Made by a program: the position numbers and the translations under genes | From: Chaetoceros tenuissimus | Taxonomy: Eukaryota; Bacillariophyta; Thalassiosirophyceae; Chaetocerotales; Chaetocerotaceae | DNA length: 64,000 bases | Assembly: GCA_021927905.1 (NCBI GenBank) | Contig: BLLK01000045.1 | Location: forward strand, 2,418,001-2,482,000 | Direction of reading: 5' to 3' | Part shown: positions 29,231 to 40,009 of the stretch, piece after piece | Position numbering within the stretch: the first letter of the stretch is position 1 | How the letters are laid out: each line of letters opens with the position of its first letter | The notes under the pieces: model-generated | Told to the model about the DNA's origin: nothing | The model's input: the letters and a program-made list of their open reading frames with translations, nothing else | The model's database searches: none

Positions 29231-30605
29231 CTAACCGATTACTTGTTGGGACATGACCCCATCCATAAATTTAGGTCGCAGCTTATGACAAGTACAAAAC
29301 TTCCTATCACAGTGATGAAATTGTGACGGGTCTTGCGTGTTGACCTTTGATATTATTCCTTCCCAAATTTCCACGAGATCATTATGAATTTCATGTAAAT
29401 TCTTATTTCGTTCTTCAAACGTTTCGCCTAAATCATAGTCAAGATAAGTAGCATTACCATCTTTGCTCGTCAGGTACAAAAGTCTTAGCAATCGTATATC
29501 TTGGGCTGAAACATTCTTTAAATTTCCACCTTTACTCCTTGTCTTTCCGTTAGCAATCATTTCTCTTATAAGCAGCGCGTAGATTTTAAGTTGTCACATA
29601 TTTTCATTTGCTATCCTAATGTTTGTTGCAGGTGAATATTTGAAATCTGGACTCTTCCCTGTCTTGTAATCAACTATCCTAAGTGCATAGTCTTGTCTCT
29701 CTTCTTCCGAAACAAAGGAACGCCGAGGTGACGGTGGTACAGCCACGAAATCCAACCTGTCAACAATACCACGAACTAAAAATCTGGGTTCAGTATCCAC
29801 ATTTTCTATAACAGGAGTTTCACCAGTGGAACCTTTGTTCGTATTTAATGTAAGCTTTGCTTGCACCCACATTTCTATTGTCTTAAAGCATGAGAATAAA
29901 CGTGTTGAAATACTGCCAAAGAAGATTAAATATTTGCTTACCTCTTTCCAAAGGGTTTGGTTGAGGGATCAAGCTTGGGTCTTCCAATTCAAAATAGTTT
30001 TGAAGAAGGCCAAGTGCCTCTTGTCCCCATTTTCTTTCAGCTTCTATATTTCGAATCAGCATCCCTGTTTCTTCATCCTCGGTGTCAAACAAGTGCACAT
30101 ATTCATCTGTCATTCTAGATTCGCTCCAATTCTTTCGAAACAAGTTTTGCAGATTGTCTAGTGTTCTTTCAGATTGCTGTACTTCAAATATTTCTTCCAA
30201 TGCACTATGACATACTCTTCCCCGGGCGAGCGCAAGAGTTGTAGGTTGCCGAATTCCGTATAAATATTGAAAGAGATAGCTCTGTGGACATGCCTTAAAT
30301 TCAGCTGCAGAAGAAGGAGATAAACTTTTCGGTTGCGGAATCTCTGGCCAATACATCGACGGATTTATTACTCCATCTTCCAGTTCCAAGATATCTGCAT
30401 ATGTTAGAGCTTTGTTCTTTGTGGACTTGGCATACACCTGTGTACTTGAGTATGATCTCACTGTGTAAGATTTAACATATCTAGATAGCTTTCTGTGGAG
30501 CGGTTTAGTTTGGAATGACCGCACTGAAGCAAACATTATGAAGAAATTTAGCAGTGCCAATTTGATCCTTATTTTGGAGAATAAAAATACCTCTTTTCTC
30601 AGCAT
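29231..30605 (-). pseudogene. RecB-like PD-(D/E)XK nuclease with in-frame TGA, probably plastid
   Basis: Exons 30605-29942 and 29874-29231, phase-1 intron of 67 bp. Residues about 90-135 match the PDDEXK_1/RecB start: LeuSerProSerSer..PheLysAlaCysProGln, then ArgGlyArgValCysHisSerAlaLeuGluGlu. In exon 2 the catalytic strand ValAspTyrLysThrGlyLys is intact. Shortly after, a TGA (29596-29594) interrupts the frame, and the same frame resumes at once with GlnLeuLysIleTyrAlaLeuLeu, the conserved Q-x-x-x-Y helix, and ends with a Cys cluster (Cys-x4-Cys-x-Cys) like the Fe-S end of AddB/Cas4-type nucleases. No splice site removes the TGA. So: recent nonsense mutation, assembly error or recoding. The N-terminus is hydrophobic with ArgSerPheGln, another plastid-type signal. 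Start ATG at 30605. Confidence 0.65.
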
Positions 30606-30867
30606 GCTGGTGGGTTTCAAATGTAACTGATTCCACCTATGTCAGTACATGAAATGAATTCATTTCATTTCACCAAATCCTACTACGTATTAGCAAGGTA
30701 TTACTCCTATTTAGCAAAAATGTAGCGCTGTGGTGCTGGGTGTCTGTTGCCTCTATCGTCTGTCTGTCGTGAGTCAAAACTTCCGAAAAAAGTTGGGAAT
30801 TTGGAAAAATGAGATGAAAGTATGAAGAGAGAGAGAATATTCATGAATGAAACATGTAATGAATAAA
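30606..30867. promoter_or_regulatory. left remainder of a divergent promoter split by the Helitron
   Basis: Upstream region of the nuclease gene; ends where the left inverted repeat of the mobile element starts. With 38444-38554 it would make a 373-bp intergenic region between divergent genes. Confidence 0.45.
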
Positions 30868-30882
30868 CTGGAGGGGGGTGAC

Positions 30883-30980
30883 GTAGGTGTGGGGCGGGGT
30901 GGGAGGGAATTGGAAGAGAAAGAAGGGGAGAGAAGAGGGACAGAAAAGAGGTATGAAAGGGGAGGGGTAAGAGAAGTGTG
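30883..30980. repeat. purine-rich tract next to the left inverted repeat
   Basis: About 90 bases almost free of pyrimidines on the plus strand (G-runs then GA-rich). Open frames read through it are low-complexity artefacts. Confidence 0.7.
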
Positions 30981-31011
30981 AATAACTCAAAATTATTTTG
31001 AGATATTTCAT

Positions 31012-31182
31012 GTTTTCCAATACAAGCTGTATTGACACGTCTCAAATTGGGTATTCTTTTTTCAAGGTTTCCAATTCAAGCTACATTCGTAGTATTTCAA
31101 GTTTTCCAATACAAGCTGTATTCACAAGTCTCAAATATGGTATTCATATTTCAAGGTTTCCAATACAAGCTACATTCGTAAT
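31012..31182. repeat. tandem duplication, 89-bp unit, about 2 copies
   Basis: Units begin with GTTTTCCAATACAAGCTGTA at 31012 and 31101. Each holds the small hairpin AATACA-AGC-TGTATT. It lies directly downstream of the helicase stop, in the element's 3' region. Confidence 0.85.
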
Positions 31183-31211
31183 GTTTTTTTGATCCTATTT
31201 ATATATTCAAT

Positions 31212-34200
31212 TTAATTAGCTTTATACCGTTTCGAATGGTTTCTAACAATTTGATACAAGTTTTCTTGACAAGTAACATTGGCTTGTTTTTGATTTAACC
31301 ACTGCAATATGTTCGTTCGTTCATCATCTGTTGTGTTCAAATTAGTGAGAGATTCTTTTTGATCTAAAAACATCGTCCAAAATTTCCTCTTTTTGACTTT
31401 CGTGTATATTTCATTTGTTAGTTGTGGTTCTACAAACTCATTAGCATTTTCATTGTCCAATTTCCGCTTCACACTTTTTCTTTTGTGGTGTATTTCACGT
31501 ATTCTTGTGTAAAGTTTAAACTTGCTTTCATAATTGAAATAAATAGCAGAATTGTTGACGTCATTTGTTCCCATTGAGGTAGCTCTACTTATTCCAGTGT
31601 ACAGTAAGCCTGGATTGTTCCCTTCGAATGCTGTTTTACCTGGATTAAAAACCATTATTGTAACCGGATGCCCTTCTCCTATTGATTGACCTTGAACTTT
31701 ATGTAAAGTTCTTGCAAATGCAATTTCTAATGGAACATATTTCATTTCACAACATCTGAGATTGCATTTTGATCTATTTTCTAGCAATGTTTGAATTGGA
31801 ACTGGAACATATGTTGGGTATCGGTTGTCCCAAGGTGGACCACAGTAATTGTCAAAATCTACAATTACAAACAAAGGCAAGTTCCCAGTCAATGGACTTT
31901 CTCCTTTAGCAAAGCGAATATCAATCACTGTTCCCAATGACCCATTAAATAATCCCTGTAAAGGACATTTGTTTGTTGTTAGTGAAACCCTCGCTCCTCT
32001 CGTCAGTACCGTCTTTGCTTCAATTAAAGTTGTCAATTTGAAATGAGATTTGATTGGTTTGTCTAACTTTGATTTTGGAGTTTTGTGCAATTGATATGGA
32101 AATTCCATCAATGGATTTGTCTTGTCTACAATTTCTCGCAGTTCCTGTTCATTATGTGTGAATACCTCTTCCTTGGTCGTGTAGACGAATAGAGCCTTGT
32201 CTTTGATTTGGAGTCTGCGTTCTTTTGTAATGTCTTCGTTATCTAAGTTCAATCTACAAATCGCCATACTCTGGTCTTTTGTCAACCCAGACTTTGTTCT
32301 AAGAGTTTCATTGATTTCTTGCAACATTTCCTGATTAGGAACTATTCTCTTGACTTGTCGTAATGATTTGACTTGTTGAACAGTTGACTCAAGTATTTGT
32401 GCTCCTTTCAAGTCGGATCCAGTCATGGCATCATTTTTAAAACCTGTTTTTGAGAATAGATCAAAGGCTCCAAGCTTTTTGACTGGTGGCAATTGACTGT
32501 CATCGCCTAAAATAAGAATAACTGGGATTCCACCAAATATTTCTTCAGTATTACCTGTACCATGTGCAAATTCACTACAATTTCTGGAGATTGCATTGAG
32601 AAGTTCCAAACTAAGCATGCTACGTTCATCTATAACAAGAAGCAGCACGTTTCTCAACAATTGAAATAGTTTTTCTTTTTTGTATTGAGAGAGTTCTTTT
32701 GTTGGGTCATCAATGTCAATACAAAATAGAGAATGAATTGTTTTTCCAAAGATGTTGTATGCCGCGCATCCTGTTGGCGCACATGATTCTGATACTTTCA
32801 CATCAAAGATTGACTCAATTGCATTGACAATAACCTTGACTAAGAAACTTTTTCCAGTTCCACCTGCCCCTCTAACAGTAAGAATCAACGGTTCAAATTT
32901 TCTAGAAGGTTCTTGAGCCTGGACTTCAGGAAATTCCATCCATTCTTTTATTTTTTGAAGCACTTTGAATGTTATTTCCTTCTGTTCTTCATTGTCTCCA
33001 ATGTCGCTAATTACGTATGGCTTGTTTGTAGAGCTGTTAATGTATTTTTTTTTCTCTGATGATTGCTGCAAAGCCATAGCGTCTATTGTGTCATCAAGCC
33101 AAGTAGGACCAGATTTATTGTCTGGGTCAAAGTCATGATGGATTTCATTGAAGTCATATCCGTCGTCACCTTTGTAGAAGTCACTAAGTTTGGAATGATC
33201 AAACCTTGCATGACTTACAAGGTTATATAAATTTGTTGACTCTTCGTTCAGTTCTCCAAGGTCTTTGTTATGGGCTTCTTGAGGGGCACTTCTGTACAGT
33301 TTTCTTTCAAATTTATGCTTGGCGATACAATATTGCAACTTTACAGACTGTGGACAATCGTCAGACTCAAGGAATTGATAAAATTCATCAATTGGAGTTT
33401 TCTTCTTCAATTCGAAATCCAATCTGTTTCTATTGTCCCATTTCTTATGCAACACCAGCGTAGCAATAGCATAATGATTAGTTGGAGGAAATATGGGACT
33501 CGAATTGAACCCAATAGGATGGAGATATCTTTGTTTAGTTTTGGGGTCAATCCTTTTCAATCTCATATTGTTGTTATTGTTCAAATCATTTCCTTTGTCA
33601 AGAATTTTCATATATTCAACGAATGTAAGGTTTTTTTGAGTATCATGTCTAAACTTGTATTTCTGAATTGGGTCAGTCATTTTCTTTTTTTCTTTCATAA
33701 GCTTCTGCAACCCAGTGAGATTTATATGTTTAGCGCTTTCCGTGCACCAATATAGATCACACCCCATAAGTTCAACAGACGCTTCAGGCTTTGATACTAT
33801 TCTGCTTGTCAACAATGAGTTCATAGATTTTCTTAACATGGCATTCATGTTCATTCGCTCCGATCTAACCCCGCAATTTTCATATGTGCTAATTATAGCT
33901 GCTATTGAATTTCTCTCTTCCTGAAATGAAAGATTGCCTTTTGTACAGTATGAAGTGATGTAACCATTGATTCTTGCAATATCTGCAGGAACTATATTGT
34001 TTGGATCAGTAGCATAGACGATGACTGAGACATCACAATTTGCTCTCCATGATTCCAACATTGAAGTAGATGTTTTTTTGAGTCTGGAATTATTTCTTTT
34101 CAATTTCAGAATATGAATATCCTTTTTGTAGTCTTTTTCAATGGAAGCTGTTTCCTTTGGTGATTCAAAGCCAGGTGTACTTGTGTGGTCGTTAGGAATA

Positions 34201-36796
34201 ACTTCTTTACCAGCTCCCATTCTGCATGTTCTCGCTGTCCCATTACTGAGTAACAAAAGTTAGAATTTTGTTGTTAGTGGTGTGAATAATGTGCTTATTG
34301 ACTTACGTTGTTTGAGGACCTAAACAGTAATCAGAACATTCATGCATGTGTACGTCATAACAAAGTTGGCACATGTCGAGTTTGTGGTTTGACGCAGAAA
34401 AAAAATTGGTGGATAGAGGCGACTGTTTTGATAATAGGTTAGGAACCCTATTTAACTCAAAAAAGTTTAGAGGTAGTTTGTACTTACTGAACTATCGGAA
34501 CTTTCGCTTGTTTCTCTTAATTTTTGTTGTTCTGATTCCTAAAGAAAAGTAGGTTTAGTTCTATTCATTTAATGTAAATGGTGTAATGATACAATTTCAC
34601 TTACCAGTTTTTCTTTATCAAAATCTATTTCCTCTGTTAAAGACAAAACATTTGTGACATATTCTTCCATTAATTCTGCCCCTAATTCTTCCTTGCGTTC
34701 AATACAAAACGTGTGATAAAATTCAGTCAATAGTTCATGATCTGCCGTGATTGCTACCATATGCGCATGAATTTGCCCTCTCCCTTTTGCAAATTCAAAC
34801 CTGAGGTAATAGTGTTTGATATTGAAGATGTTTTTTCCTATGGTTTCAAGCCAATTGTCTAATTTCTCTTGAAAGAATACTTGAACACTTGCTGTGTATT
34901 TATCCACTAGTTTTGCTTGAATTTTTCGTTGTGATTCTTCATCTCCCTCTTCCAATGACTGTAACAAATGTTCATCTTCAGTGTTCATAATTTTCTTCTT
35001 TAGAAAATGCAAAAGATCATTCCACCAGTATTCTGCGCATGAAAATGTCATGAAAAGGGTTGGAGGTCCATGTCCCTTGTCTAAATGGTAGGCCACCCAA
35101 CTGTCCAATTCATGCTTTCTTGAGCGCCACCAGCCATCACTCCCTCTAATTTTTTGAGCCGCAAAGTTTTGGATCTTTCCAACAGTTGAGAAGTTGCCAT
35201 TCTCTATTTCTTCTTTAATGTCGTCAACAGTTTTGTTTTCAGAGAACATGGACTTGAGAAGTGTAAGAGAAGACCCATTGTTTACATGTCGTTGAATGAA
35301 ATTAAATGCATGGAAGGTAAAACATGGATCATGTTGAAATCGTCCATCTTCCCACAGTAACAATAGTTTTGTCCACTCAATTGCTTTTGAACGTTCAGAT
35401 TTCACTTCATGGGAAATATCACCATATCCACCTGGAAAAAGCCACGGGTAACACTTTGCAAAACAATCTTCTTCTGTGTATTCGTCTACTGGGTTTTCGT
35501 CTGTTTCTGGCCACATAATTGTAGATGGTGTTGTCTTTTTTGCAGTTGCTTCTGCTAATTCATCAATGACTTGTTTACTTTCGACTGAGAACAATGAATC
35601 CGCTCGATCGGATGCAACCCCACACATTTCCATTGTTTTTTCTTCTAGTGGATTTACTGTTTGCTTTTTAGCAACAGAACAGTTGCTGTATTTTTCAGAC
35701 AATGTATGATTTTCCTTAAAGTTTGTGAATTGCGCTTCTTCTTTATCACCCATCCAATTTAAGTTCTCCTCGACAATTGTGATGTCCCGATAAAATCTAT
35801 TATGTTTCTTCAACCAATTTAATGCTGCTATTACTTTCTTTCTCCGAACTTTGAATGTGTCGAAGGTTTGCTGGTCTTTATTCACCGACAGTCTCTTAAT
35901 TTCAATATAATCCAGTTCACTACGAGGTAACTGCAAACAAATACTTGCAATATCTCTCTTGAACATAACAGTATGTCCACATAATCCTTTTCAAATGAAT
36001 TGTGGCGTCAGTTTATTTCAAGAAATTTGTTTGATTCAATTTTTAATGGTTACATCTTACCGAATTTCCCTTTTCCAATATGTATACAAGGAATTAAGAA
36101 TGACTGTGTTTGTATCAGCATTTTCTCTGTCACAGTAAGATCTCTGAGTTCTTCAGGCAATTCATAATGAGCTTCTTTGTATTTATCTTCTTTGATCTCA
36201 TCATCATCATACCAAACTGGGAACATACGAAAGCATTTCTCTTTGTCTCTGTTGTTCTTGCGACAGTCAGAGCATTTTTTGGTTTCACCACCATTGAATT
36301 TGTTCGAAATAAAGGCTCCTTTACATACTGAACATTTGTGTTGATCAATTGACAGGTTTCTTGCTTCGAAAGCAATCATTTGTAGTATTTCGTGTTGTCT
36401 AGATCTCGAAGATTGAAAAAACAGATCCCTTGTTTCATCTGAAATAGATAACTGCGGATGATCTTCTTCTGCTTGCAAATCAATAAAGGCTTCCATCATT
36501 TCATCCAGTTTGTTTTTACTGTCTCTCCACGTAGATTGCATCAATGGATCTATTTTTCCATTCAGGAAATATTTGACCTCTCCATAGGTTGCGTAATTTA
36601 GGTATAACTCATATACTTTTTCAAAGAATAACGTTGGCTTTCTACCAACTTTTTTTTTCCGAAACTGTAGGATTTGTTGTACATGCTGAGATCCACAAAA
36701 GTCTACTATCTCATGATGTTGGCATGTACTCTCACGAACTCTTTTCTTTCGCTTTGCTTTGGATACAGATTTATAATGAGATGCAATATTTTTCAT
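31212..36796 (-). CDS. Helitron Rep/helicase, five exons, frame intact
   Basis: Exons 36796-36061, 35986-34605, 34538-34488, 34422-34307 and 34245-31212 join in frame with GT..AG introns to 1772 residues without a stop. Order of parts: basic N-terminus; a Cys-x2-Cys..Cys-x2-Cys zinc site (near residues 160-185) and the LeuThrValThrGluLysMetLeuIle helix seen before Helitron Rep domains; the Rep nuclease with HisAlaHis in GlnIleHisAlaHisMet (the HUH box); a Cys-x2-Cys..His-x-His-Glu-Cys site in exon 4; then an SF1B Pif1-like helicase with GlyAlaGlyGlyThrGlyLysSer (Walker A), IleAspGluArgSer (Walker B), GlyAspAspSerGlnLeuProPro, and GlyIleSerArgAlaThrSer near the end. This is the rolling-circle transposase of Helitrons. 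All key helicase motifs are present. It starts 41 bp after the nucleotidyltransferase stop; a weak donor at 36911 would allow a spliced fusion of the two. Confidence 0.88.
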
Positions 36797-36837
36797 ATGT
36801 TCTATGTGAAAAAAAAAATGTTAGTTTCATTTAGAAT

Positions 36838-37933
36838 TTAGAAGAAGTTATTCATATTGCGATCATCAAATTGAGTCTTGAAAAGAACCTGTGCAGCCTC
36901 TCTGGTATAACCCTTGAAAAAATAGGTTGCGAATGCAGCAATGTCTTCATCTACTAGAAATTCATCAAGTTTCAATCCAATTTTTGAGACAATAGGAGTA
37001 CTTCCAAGATCTTGTGAAAGATTGCATCTTGCATCAGTGATCATCGCTCCGTACAATCCGCCTCTTGCTCTCTGCATTGCAGCACGGAACACTTTTGGCA
37101 GACCATTTTTGATCAAGTTGAAGGATGGATTTTCTTCTTTGCCAGCGGCCTTTGTCCAAAGTTCATTAAGCACATCATCAACTTGCAGAGTATTCTCTGG
37201 ACAAACATACTCCCAATAAGCTGCAATCTGATAGCATAGGAACCAATCTGGAGAAGCTAGAATCTTCTGTATTTCAGCAATCAACAGTGGTACTTCATTG
37301 TTGGCATCCTGAAGATTGGTAGCTTCCAAATTAACACGGAGAATCGCTTGATACTTTGCATATGTTCTGAATGATACGAAATCGTTATTCAAAAGCCCTG
37401 GGTGAGCTCTGATTCTTCCTGAGTAGGCATGGGATTCCAAAAGCCTCTCTGTGATGTTTGACATAGATCCAACCTCAAATTTATAGTCATCTTCATCCCA
37501 AGTGGAATAACAAGTCTGCCAAGATTTGATAAAGACTGGAGCTCTAAATTCAAACATGTGTTTGTCTTCGCCTCGGTTCAATTCATTGAATACTGCTGCA
37601 TTGTTTAACAAAAACAACATTCAATTTCTTGCATTTAGAATTCATAAAAATGCATCCATCCTTATCCTTCAACGGAACTTTGTAGCTATCTTTGATTTTA
37701 TAGCTCAGACTTTCGTCTACTTCAACAATCTTGTCTGTACTGAAGTCTATAACAAAAACATCAATGTCATTGTATAAATATTTCCCGTTATGCAAAAATG
37801 TAGCAAACGACCCTGCAATGTAATACTTCAATTCCTTTCCCAAGCAGTTATGAATGAATGTCTCCTCATGCTTTAGAGTACACCATACGAGCTCACAAAT
37901 CTTAGATGATGAAAACACTTCATTGGTACTCAT
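36838..37933 (-). pseudogene. nucleotidyltransferase-like gene carried by the Helitron, one apparent frameshift
   Basis: Two overlapping frames: 37933-37583 and 37620-36838. Near 37604-37606 the minus strand reads GTTAAACAATGC; with one A fewer the two frames join into a single protein of about 364 residues (AsnValValPheVal continuing as AsnAsnAlaAlaValPhe). The first part has AlaGlySerPheAla, 13 residues, then AsnAspIleAspValPheVal: the Gly-Ser ... Asp-x-Asp pattern of the nucleotidyltransferase fold (pol beta/poly(A) polymerase/antitoxin group). The rest is helical and unknown to me. It sits upstream of the Helitron Rep gene on the same strand and inside the same inverted repeats. The frameshift may be a mutation, an assembly error in an A run, or programmed shifting. 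Confidence 0.55.
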
Positions 37934-38428
37934 CTTTCATGTTATGTTGCTTGCAACATATATGTGTTGCACCAACGAAAGAATTACAGTTTACAATCTG
38001 TAACGATAAAAATACAATAGTATCAAGAAATAACAATTTAGTCTAAAAACAGCAAACCGGAATATCACAAAAAAATTTTTAGATATTCTGATTTTTTTTA
38101 GCACGATTTCCGACACATTAGCTCAGTCGTGTCTTTCAATTCTTATTCCCACCTAATTTCATTACTCGTTTTTCTAAACAGATATAAAACACGATTGATG
38201 TTGACCGTTGAGTTTTCCTACTTTTTCTTGACAACTGTCAATATACCGTCTACTAATGTCAAAACGAGGTCAATCGGCTAAAACTCATGTAAATTGACAT
38301 ATTCAAAAAGACCTTGGATTATAAGCTTACGATCATAAAATATCTTAAGTCATGAAGATATTTTATGATCCAAATTTTTTTGCCATCAGCATATATTACT
38401 AGAAGTGGCCTCCGGGTCCGGTGAGCAA
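37934..38428. other. non-coding 5' region of the Helitron-type element
   Basis: AT-rich, presumably promoter of the minus-strand genes. It contains the hairpin at 38331-38370 and GC-rich bases next to the right inverted repeat. Confidence 0.5.
38331..38370. repeat. perfect 16-bp stem hairpin near the right end of the element
   Basis: GATCATAAAATATCTT (38331-38346) pairs with 38355-38370 around an 8-base loop. It is 73 bases inside the element's right edge. Subterminal hairpins are typical of Helitrons and Helentrons. Confidence 0.9.
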
Positions 38429-38554
38429 GTCACCCCCCTCCAGGATGAAAGTTTCTCACAGTAGTGTGCGTTGAATTGATAACTTATTGAACATCACAAT
38501 ACTTTCAGAAATCTACTCGGATAGACCTTTATCTCACATCAAATATTATTGACA

Positions 38555-39862
38555 ATGACTCTACCCAGAAACAAGCGCAATAGTTACATTTCTCAGCAAG
38601 TGCCAGTCTTGGCGAGAAAGGAGGTAACGACTGCGCGTGAACTGGGTTCGGGAGGTTTCTGCGCAGTGTCAACAATCAGAAAAATAATGCTCAATCCACA
38701 GCAAGAAGTGAATCTTGTAGATGAAGAGAAGGAAGCTAGGGCTCGGCTATACCGCAAATTTTCAACTTATGAAAAGATCTATTTCGACCCCAATCGTATT
38801 GTTGTACCTGGTAGAACAGAAGAAAGAGATCCCTTGGAACAAAGACCACCTAGAATTGCCCTTAAAGAATTAAAATCAAATCTTCCAGCTGGGAGATACA
38901 AAATAGGTGTGCGTGATTTAATGGCAGAGATTTCAATTTTAGCTCGATGCCAGCATCCAAACATTATCAGTATTTACGCTGTAGGCTGTGATTTTAAAAC
39001 AGACAATGCTGCATCAAAAGAAGAAAGTGATGAGATTTCTGTGTTGTCGTCATCCTTGATTGCAAATCGTAGACTCAGCTTTGCGATCATTGATCAACTT
39101 CGTTCAACACTTCGTAGCAAACTTCAAAAATGGAAAGATGAACAAAGCATACAATTCATGAAACCGAACCAACAACGAGACCTTTGGTTAGAACGTTTGA
39201 TGGTCATGTTAAAAATCTCAGACGCGGTATCCTATCTACATTCCAAGAAGATTATTCATCGAGATATTAATCCCCAGAACGTCGGTTTCGGTGATGATGA
39301 TGTACTCAAACTATTTGATTTTGGCCTTGCAACAACAATTGTCGACGAAGAAAACAATGACGCTACTGGAGTCGAACTTGATTGTGATCAACTTTTCAAT
39401 TTGACAGGAACGACAGGGACGTTAAGGTACATGGCCCCTGAGGTCGGATTAGATATGCCATGTAAGTGATATTATTTTGAAATGCACAAATTAACTCAGA
39501 AAGCATCTTACCCCTCTTGAAAATACATTTTAGATGGCTTCAAAGCTGACATCTATTCAGTAACTCTAGTTATGTATGAGTGCTTATCCCTTAAGAAGCC
39601 TTATATGCACGTTCAACCACAAAAATTCGTAGAACAGGTAATGAAGGATGGAATCAGACCGGACATAGAAAATGAAAACTTTCCACCAAAAGTCAAACAA
39701 TTGTTAAGAGATGGCTGGGCAAGTGATATTGGAAAACGACCAACTGCTTTACAGATTGTGGAAAGACTTGGAGAACTTTTACGTGGGAAGGATGAAGACT
39801 TATATCCAATCAACCGTGGAGTTATAGCAAAGTTCGATGCATTGTGGAAGCGATGTGTCTAA
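38555..39862 (+). CDS. serine/threonine-type protein kinase
   Basis: Exons 38555-39461 and 39534-39862, phase-1 intron of 72 bp, 411 residues. Kinase subdomains in order: GlySerGlyGlyPheCysAlaVal loop (about 31-38), AlaLeuLysGlu with the ATP-binding Lys (about 109), a Glu in the AlaGluIleSerIleLeu helix, HisArgAspIleAsn-x-x-Asn catalytic loop, AspPheGlyLeuAla, ThrGlyThrLeuArgTyrMetAlaProGlu, and a C-lobe in exon 2. The first 30 residues and about 60 residues in the N-lobe (about 43-95) form an insert typical for diatom kinases. Odd point: the catalytic loop has Asn where Ser/Thr kinases have Lys (HRD-x-K). All else is intact, so activity is likely but not certain. The start codon lies 111 bp from the Helitron edge. 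Confidence 0.85.
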
Positions 39863-40009
39863 ACAGGTGGATGTCATGTTTGATGACATTGGACATCGTG
39901 ACGAAATTTGATTGAACATATATTGACTTGACAAGATATGACATATTCATATTGATTTTCTCTTCAGTCCAGCCCAATTTCACTATATGTTTGACCATAT
40001 TTAGCAACA

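Larger units (their letters stand above)
30868..38443 (-). mobile_element. large Helitron-type element with accessory gene, bracketed by 15-bp inverted repeats
   Basis: CTGGAGGGGGGTGAC at 30868-30882 is the exact reverse complement of 38429-38443. Between them lie a Rep/helicase gene and a nucleotidyltransferase-like gene, both on the minus strand, and little else. No target-site duplication is evident. Classic Helitrons have TC and CTRR ends without inverted repeats; Helitron2/Helentron types have short inverted repeats, so the latter group is a candidate. The boundary call is inference from the repeats and from the genes outside. Confidence 0.65.

Noticed and set aside
29594-29596. Selenocysteine at the in-frame TGA of the nuclease
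   Set aside because: The position is not a redox site in this family and no SECIS-like structure was evident by eye; kept only as a remote option.
30707-31045. Open frames in the purine-rich tract left of the Helitron gene
   Set aside because: Pro/Ser/Leu-rich low-complexity translation of a GA/G-run; no start context, no family.
30868-38443. Classic Helitron ends (5' TC, 3' hairpin plus CTRR)
   Set aside because: I could not place a convincing TC start above 37.9 kb or a hairpin-CTRR end below 31.2 kb; the perfect inverted repeats are better supported.
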